The notes beneath the pieces are model-generated. The model saw only the letters and a program-made list of their open reading frames with translations, searched no databases and was not told the DNA's origin. From positions 1 to 64,000 of the forward strand of contig JAQFVV010000322.1 in assembly GCA_028023455.1 (NCBI GenBank): a stretch of 64,000 bases of DNA, read 5' to 3'. This document shows, piece by piece, positions 59,626 through 64,000 of this stretch. Source of the stretch: Epiperipatus broadwayi. Its lineage: Eukaryota > Onychophora > Udeonychophora > Euonychophora > Peripatidae. The position numbers were made by a program, and so were the translations under genes. Positions within the stretch are counted from its first letter, which is position 1, and each line of letters begins with the position of its first letter.

Positions 59626-60012
59626 TCAAAGCGCCTCAGCATGCCATTTCTTTGATAAAGCGTAAAACGACTCCCTCTTATTTAATAAATGCTCATCCGA
59701 AATGATAAAAAACGCCTCTTTGATTTTCCTTCTCAGATCACCTCGCTCCCTACATAACACTTTAGGCTCATCTGGTCTGCACGCGTGACCCGCAGCAATT
59801 GCATGCTGTACAAAAATTGTTGGGTGGGATGAATCAGCTAAAGCTCTATTATATGAATATACTTGTTGGGACAGTCTAACATGAACGGATGCTTTCGTTT
59901 CTCCATAATATGCGACCTGACAGTTGTTTTCTCTGCATGCAATTTTGTAGACTGCCTGCTGTGCTTGAATCGAAGGAATGAAATCTTTAGTGTTTTTTAA
60001 ACACCTATTCAA
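59626..60012 (-). CDS. Penelope-like GIY-YIG endonuclease domain, intact
   Basis: The frame continues upstream of 60012 (FRSPPNLNRCLKNTKDF) toward the palindrome centre, so it is a 5'-truncated polyprotein end with no own start codon. It reads VYKIACRENNC (GIY position VYK), then VAYYGETKASVHVRLSQQ (YYGE at the YIG position, catalytic R in VRL), HAIAAGHAC, and LRRKIKEAFFIISDEHLLNK (E of KEAFF as metal ligand, N of LLNK), ending KKWHAEAL. Cysteines in IACRENNC match the CCHH-type insertion common in Penelope nucleases. The nuclease nicks target DNA for retrotransposition; here no RT is present. All key residues survive. Confidence 0.88.
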   Translation of the reverse strand: MNRCLKNTKDFIPSIQAQQAVYKIACRENNCQVAYYGETKASVHVRLSQQVYSYNRALADSSHPTIFVQHAIAAGHACRPDEPKVLCRERGDLRRKIKEAFFIISDEHLLNKRESFYALSKKWHAEAL

Positions 60013-60132
60013 GTTAGGGGGCGACCTAAAACATACTCAAAACTCCGAACGAAAGATCATACGCATTTGATTGTAAATATTTCGGATATATGGAATCAAA
60101 ATCCTAGGTTTATCTTGCTTAGCAATCCTCGG

Positions 60133-60576
60133 ATTTTGTTCCATATATCCAAAATATTTACAATCAAATGCGTACGATCTTTCGTTCGGAGTTTTGTGTA
60201 TGTTTTAGGTTGCCCCCTAACTTGAATAGGTGTTTAAATAACACTAAAGATTTCATTCCTTCGATTCAAGCACAGCAGGCAATCTACAAAATTGCATGCA
60301 GAGAAAACAACTGTCAGGCCTCATATTATGGAGAAACGAAAACATCCGTTCATGTTAGATTGTCCCAATATGTATATTCATATAATAGAGCTTTAGCTGA
60401 TTCATCCCGCGGGTCATGCGTGCAGACCAGATGAGCCTAAGATGTTATGTAGGGAGCGAAGTGATCTGAGAAGGAAAATCAAAGAGGCGTTTTTTATCAT
60501 TTCGGATGAGCATTTATTAAATAAGAGGGAGTCGTTTTACGCTTTATCAAAGAAATGCCGTGCTGAGGCGCTTTGA
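60133..60576 (+). pseudogene. Penelope-like GIY-YIG, deleted plus copy
   Basis: Near-identical to the minus copy: FRLPPNLNRCLNNTKDF, YKIACRENNCQASYYGETK, then a 32-bp deletion at 60407 that removes the H-x-x-x-x-x-H segment and shifts the frame. Downstream KIKEAFFIISDEHLLNKRE is still readable in another frame, to a stop at 60576. Confidence 0.87.
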
Positions 60577-60828
60577 ACATTATTTGCATATTCACCTGAT
60601 TCATTTCGTATATTTGCATGTCAGTGTATTGTTTGAGTTTATAAGAATTTTGTAGTCTTTGATAATGAAGGGTAAGCCTTCGAAAACGTTTGGAGAAATA
60701 ATAATTTGTTGATATTTATCTGTATCATATTTTGTTTTTCTGAGTTATGATTTGTAATTTATGTGTGTATGGTTTATTCTAACAGATTTAAATTTTTACA
60801 ATAGTACAGTAACTGAAATCAGATTTTA

Positions 60829-61646
60829 TTCTTTCTTTATTGTATTTAACTCAATAAATAGTGATGGTACACTATGCTGGAAATATTATAAATTTATTAT
60901 TTTTTAAAATTTACAACTTAGCACTGCTTTCAATCAGGTCATTCATATTCATAGAATTAATATGAATGTATAGAAAATAGAATTTATAAATTTAAATATA
61001 CCATGTGCCAGGCACATAAGTGGCAACAGCATTAGTGCATGGATTGGCCTTTTTTGTGTGCAGGGCACATCTAGAGAGATGAAGGTGAATTCAGTTTGAG
61101 CCAAGTGTTGAACAACACCAAAGACAACATAGTTCTAGACCAAGCTCTTCAAATAATTTATAAAATTAAATGCAATGAACCAACCTGAAAAGCAATTTAT
61201 TATGGTGAGTCTCGTGCCAACAGTGCTACAAGATTAGAGCAGCATAAATATATATATATATATATAAGTGTGCTAATACAGATCCCAACATTATGTGTAT
61301 ATTTTTGGAACATGAGATAGACTCGGGGCACAATTTCGCTCCATTTAATATTAAACATTTGCGCTGAGCACATGATCAAAAAAAAATATATAAAGAGGTT
61401 TGGTTTATTGCAAATAACATCATGCGATAAACAAGAAAGAGTTATGCATTGCTTTTTCATGCAAATGGTATATTTAAATTTATAAATTTATACAACATAT
61501 AAATTCTATTTCTATAAATATGACCGACTTGTTCGAAAGCAGTGCTAAGCTGTAAATTTTTAAGAATAATAAATTTATAATCTTTCTGGCATAATATACT
61601 ATTAGTATTTATTGGGTTATAGTACAATAAATAACTTTTATATGCA
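60829..61646. mobile_element. Long inverted-repeat element enclosing a Penelope nuclease fragment
   Basis: Arms of about 180 bp (60829-61012 and 61468-61646): CAATAAATA-T-ATGGTA, ATTATAAATTTATTATT, TTAGCACTGCTTTC, ATTTATAAATTTAAATATACCA in the left arm and their inverse in the right. The 455-bp interior carries a decayed GIY-YIG coding piece. The arms do not resemble the arms of the other two Penelope palindromes. Either a Penelope fragment landed within a TIR element, or these arms belong to a third Penelope family. Confidence 0.75.
61080..61460 (+). pseudogene. Third Penelope-like GIY-YIG fragment, decayed
   Basis: Plus-strand translation: NNTKDNIVLDQALQIIYKIK, CNEPT, then AIYYGESRANSATRLEQHK (YYGE, catalytic R), a TA microsatellite that disrupts the frame, FLEHEIDSGHNFAPFNIKHL (H ... 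GHNF), and EVWFIAN (E of the metal site). In-frame stops and shifts are present. It is clearly distinct in sequence from both other families. Confidence 0.82.
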
Positions 61647-61823
61647 CATTTAAAAATAAAATTAGCAAAAATATAGTTTCTGCAAATACCAGTAAATTAT
61701 AAATCTTTTGATATGAATGTTAGGATTTTTTTTTTTTTTTTTAGAAAATAGTTATAGAAATTTAATATTTTTCAAAAGATTATTATTAGTTTATTTTTAA
61801 AAAATATTAACTTTAATATTTAG

Positions 61824-61907
61824 GTCTTGAAACATTATGTAAGCATTGAAAGATGGAGACAAAATCTATATTTCAAACAAAAAATGCGAAGAAAAAAAAT
61901 TAGATAG
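61824..61907 (+). CDS. Last exon of the unidentified plus-strand gene
   Basis: Acceptor ACTTTAATATTTAG, then VLKHYVSIERWRQNLYFKQK and MRRKKIR to TAG. It enters in phase 0, as required by 50296-50435. The very basic C-terminus suggests nucleic-acid or ribosome contact, or a localisation signal. A partial duplicate of the stop region (AAAATTAGATAGTAAAT) follows at about 61987. With the two preceding exons the coding length is 366 nt (121 residues plus stop). I do not recognise the protein. Confidence 0.75.
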   Translation, partial: VLKHYVSIERWRQNLYFKQKMRRKKIR

Positions 61908-62034
61908 TAAATGTTTTATTTTAAAAAAAAAAAAATGATATCAGGGAAGATATTAAATTTTGGAAAGTAGATTTGTGGTTATATGCGGAAAAAAAAAAAA
62001 TTAGATAGTAAATTTTAATTAAAAAATATGTATA

Positions 62035-63030
62035 TTGAAGCAGTTGAGCTTCATGGTCCTTCATACTCACCAAATTACTAACCCATGTTTGAACCTTATG
62101 TTCTCTCCCGCTCCTATATTAATGTATATTTATTTTATATATGTGTTTGAGATGTGCACCTAAAAGATTATAAAATTTAGCTCTTAATATTTTTTACTAT
62201 TTATTATTAATTCTTTTATTAAAATCAAAATATATTAGGTGCAGCTCAAATATATATATATATAATCGGAGCAATTACTAACACTATATTAATATTACCA
62301 ATATTATTTTTAAGTTCGTAAAAAAATAACTTTTGCTTAAATTTGTTAAAAACTATATTTTTCTTTTAAAAATCCAAGATGGAGTATGCAACTGTTAATT
62401 GTCCAAAAATAACTAAAAGGGTGGAAATGTTATATTATCTAATTTTGGGAAAGGATGTTTAATTAAAGTGGACTAAAGGTAAAAAGGAAAACTAAAGGTA
62501 AAAAGGAAAATCCAATTAAGAAGTTATACTATTGCCATTAACATTTTTTACCAAATCTATTTCTACTCTGGAAATAGATTTGACTATATTTTTGGACAAA
62601 TTATCTAACTGTTGCATCGCCAAAACAATATATGAAGGAAAAAAAAGGAACACTAAAAGCATTCCTCACATATCTGAGAGCTTTATATAATGGGCTGATT
62701 TTTGACTACCAAAGAGAGATCTAATTTTTAGAAAAGCTGTTGCCAAAGGACTCCACACTATTTTTTTTTTTTTAAAAAAAAATGTTGGATGAGTAGAAAA
62801 CTAATCACCTTCCTCGCCTTTTTGCTGGTCAATCTCACCTCGAATAATCATCTCACTGATGCCCCAAAATATGATCTAAGAACAGAAGAATGCCTAATGG
62901 AAGCTTGCTATTAAAATGATTTCAATCCTATTTAATTTTGCCATGCTGGAGCCAAACTCTTAACCTGGACTCTTTAAGATAGCAAGGTAATTAACCTAAA
63001 AACCGCCTATGAACTTTACATCTTATTCCT
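62035..63030 (-). repeat. Unnamed repeat family, copy 2 (inverted)
   Basis: Inverted partner of 47140-48215, sharing the conserved hairpin near 62560 (AAATCTATTTCTACTCTGGA and its return arm). It starts only about 130 bp after the stop codon of the plus-strand gene and may therefore supply or interrupt its 3' UTR. Confidence 0.7.
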
Positions 63031-64000
63031 TCTAAATTAATCTCCACCTCAGATCTCCGGATTTTATTTTAAATTGTTAAATTAAATGTTTTTCTTTTTG
63101 GTATTAATTCTTAACTGTATTTGCTCTCATGCTATTAATTTTTCTTTTACAAGTAAAGTCTGCTCTTATTTCTTTAATCTTGGTGCAGTTTCTTTCTTCA
63201 TTTTAAATTGTTATATTTTATTATTTTTAAGTTGCCAATCTAAACAATCTTGGGAGTCTAATATATAAAGTTATTTTTTCCTATCTACTTAGACCTCCCT
63301 GAATCGAGGTTAATAAAACCCCTCCTTTTTGAATTAGATTTACATATTTTCTGAATTAATACACTCACCAGATTGTTTCTCAGGTTAATCCAATTCCATG
63401 GTTTTCTTAAAAATGTCTTTAAAAGAAATATATATATTCTTTATGTATAATTTTTAAATTACCAAAAAAAATTAACGCTATCAAATATTTTTTTTTATGT
63501 CATGCATTTAATTCTGGAAAGGTGATTTTTTCTTATTATTGTTTTTATATCATATATATTATAAAGCTATACTCTTAAGATTTCAAGGATTTGATTATTC
63601 TCAAGTTACAAAATTCGCGAGGGTGGGATTTCAGTCTGTTAAATAGCAAGGAAGGGAAGGGGGGTAATTTAAAAACCTATTTGTACAAATTAAATCTTTC
63701 CCATATATATTACATAACATAGTGTTAATTGCCTAAATTATAGCATTCGAGTAAGGTTCATGCATTTTAAAATAGTGATTTACATTTTGTGTCATTCAAG
63801 ACATTATTATGTTGCATTGCTGATATAAGGCTTTGTTTATTAAATGTTATGTGCTTCTAACTTGGAGGGTTACAATAAAGTCGGACACATAAATTTTCTT
63901 CACGCCTTATCCTGCGGGTAGTTGACCTTCCGGGGATCATTTTCGTATCACAGGCCTCTCGCGTCGGTTGCCCAGAGAACACTGGGGACCACGCCAAGAA
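63031..64000. other. AT-rich DNA ending in a GC-rich edge segment
   Basis: Up to about 63860 nothing is recognised (the open frame 63086-63268 is Phe/Leu-rich noise). From about 63868 the composition changes: ACAATAAAGTCGGACAC, then CGCCTTATCCTGCGGGTAG and TCTCGCGTCGGTTGCCCAGA up to the window edge. It could be the start of a GC-richer element or exon cut by the boundary; an AATAAA-like signal sits at its start. Confidence 0.4.

Larger units (their letters stand above)
59398..60807. mobile_element. Second Penelope-like family, near-perfect head-to-head palindrome
   Basis: Left arm about 59398-60108 and right arm about 60133-60807 are inverted copies with only ~25 bp between them. The minus copy's GIY-YIG frame is intact; the plus copy has a 32-bp deletion. 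Both 3' ends point outward and finish around CTAACAGATTTAAATTTTTAC. This family differs in sequence from the pair at 45364-46893, yet has the same arrangement. Confidence 0.88.

Noticed and set aside
1-64000. CRISPR arrays, operons, rRNA, replication origins
   Set aside because: No regularly spaced direct repeats with unique spacers, no prokaryotic gene organisation and no rRNA-like sequence; the window is eukaryotic.

Overview
The window looks like nuclear DNA of an invertebrate animal. It is roughly three-quarters A+T by eye, full of homopolymers and TA runs, almost without long open frames, and packed with decayed retroelements. These include Penelope-like elements with a GIY-YIG nuclease, Ty3/gypsy and other LTR elements, two kinds of non-LTR retrotransposon, and TA-target DNA transposons. 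I see no operon, ribosome-binding-site logic, CRISPR array, rRNA or convincing tRNA. The species cannot be named from this sequence.

Two host gene models can be built from splice sites and phase. (1) On the minus strand, four small coding pieces (14855-14801, 14583-14539, 13411-13393, 8225-8084) join in phase into an 86-codon frame with a mitochondrial-presequence-like start. Its middle resembles the start of ornithine/aspartate carbamoyltransferases, but only weakly. (2) On the plus strand, exons 36204-36345, 50296-50435 and 61824-61907 join in phase (1, then 0) and end in a stop. They encode the C-terminal ~121 residues of a small basic protein I do not recognise. Its two introns are 13.95 kb and 11.39 kb and are filled with transposons. 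A possible first exon (coding 19952-19997, TATA box at 19511) also joins in phase through a tandem acceptor.

Mobile layer, left to right: a fold-back MITE (2992-3230); a truncated non-LTR element (4064-4854) abutting a diverged gypsy LTR (4855-6687); a decayed LINE reverse transcriptase (~21950-23400); a well-preserved gag-only LTR retrotransposon on the minus strand (24469-31247, 2.4 kb LTRs, tRNA-Lys primer site, polypurine tract, TATA boxes); a decayed gypsy element whose LTR begins 7 bp from it (31255-35215); a second LTR pair with a tRNA-Trp-type primer site (36732-42735); a Penelope-like head-to-head pair (45364-46893); an unnamed repeat (47140-48215) that recurs inverted at 62035-63030; a long-TIR element (48796-50083); a second LINE copy (~52150-54600); two copies of a TA-target TIR transposon (56072-57279 and 58357-59232), the first with its empty site nearby; a second Penelope-like palindrome (59398-60807); and a long-TIR element enclosing a third Penelope nuclease fragment (60829-61646).

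The strongest observations are the filled/empty transposon site, the two Penelope head-to-head palindromes, the GIY-YIG fragment between long inverted repeats, the non-autonomous gag-only LTR element, and the two split genes. Identities and ages are judged by eye; no alignment or database search was run.
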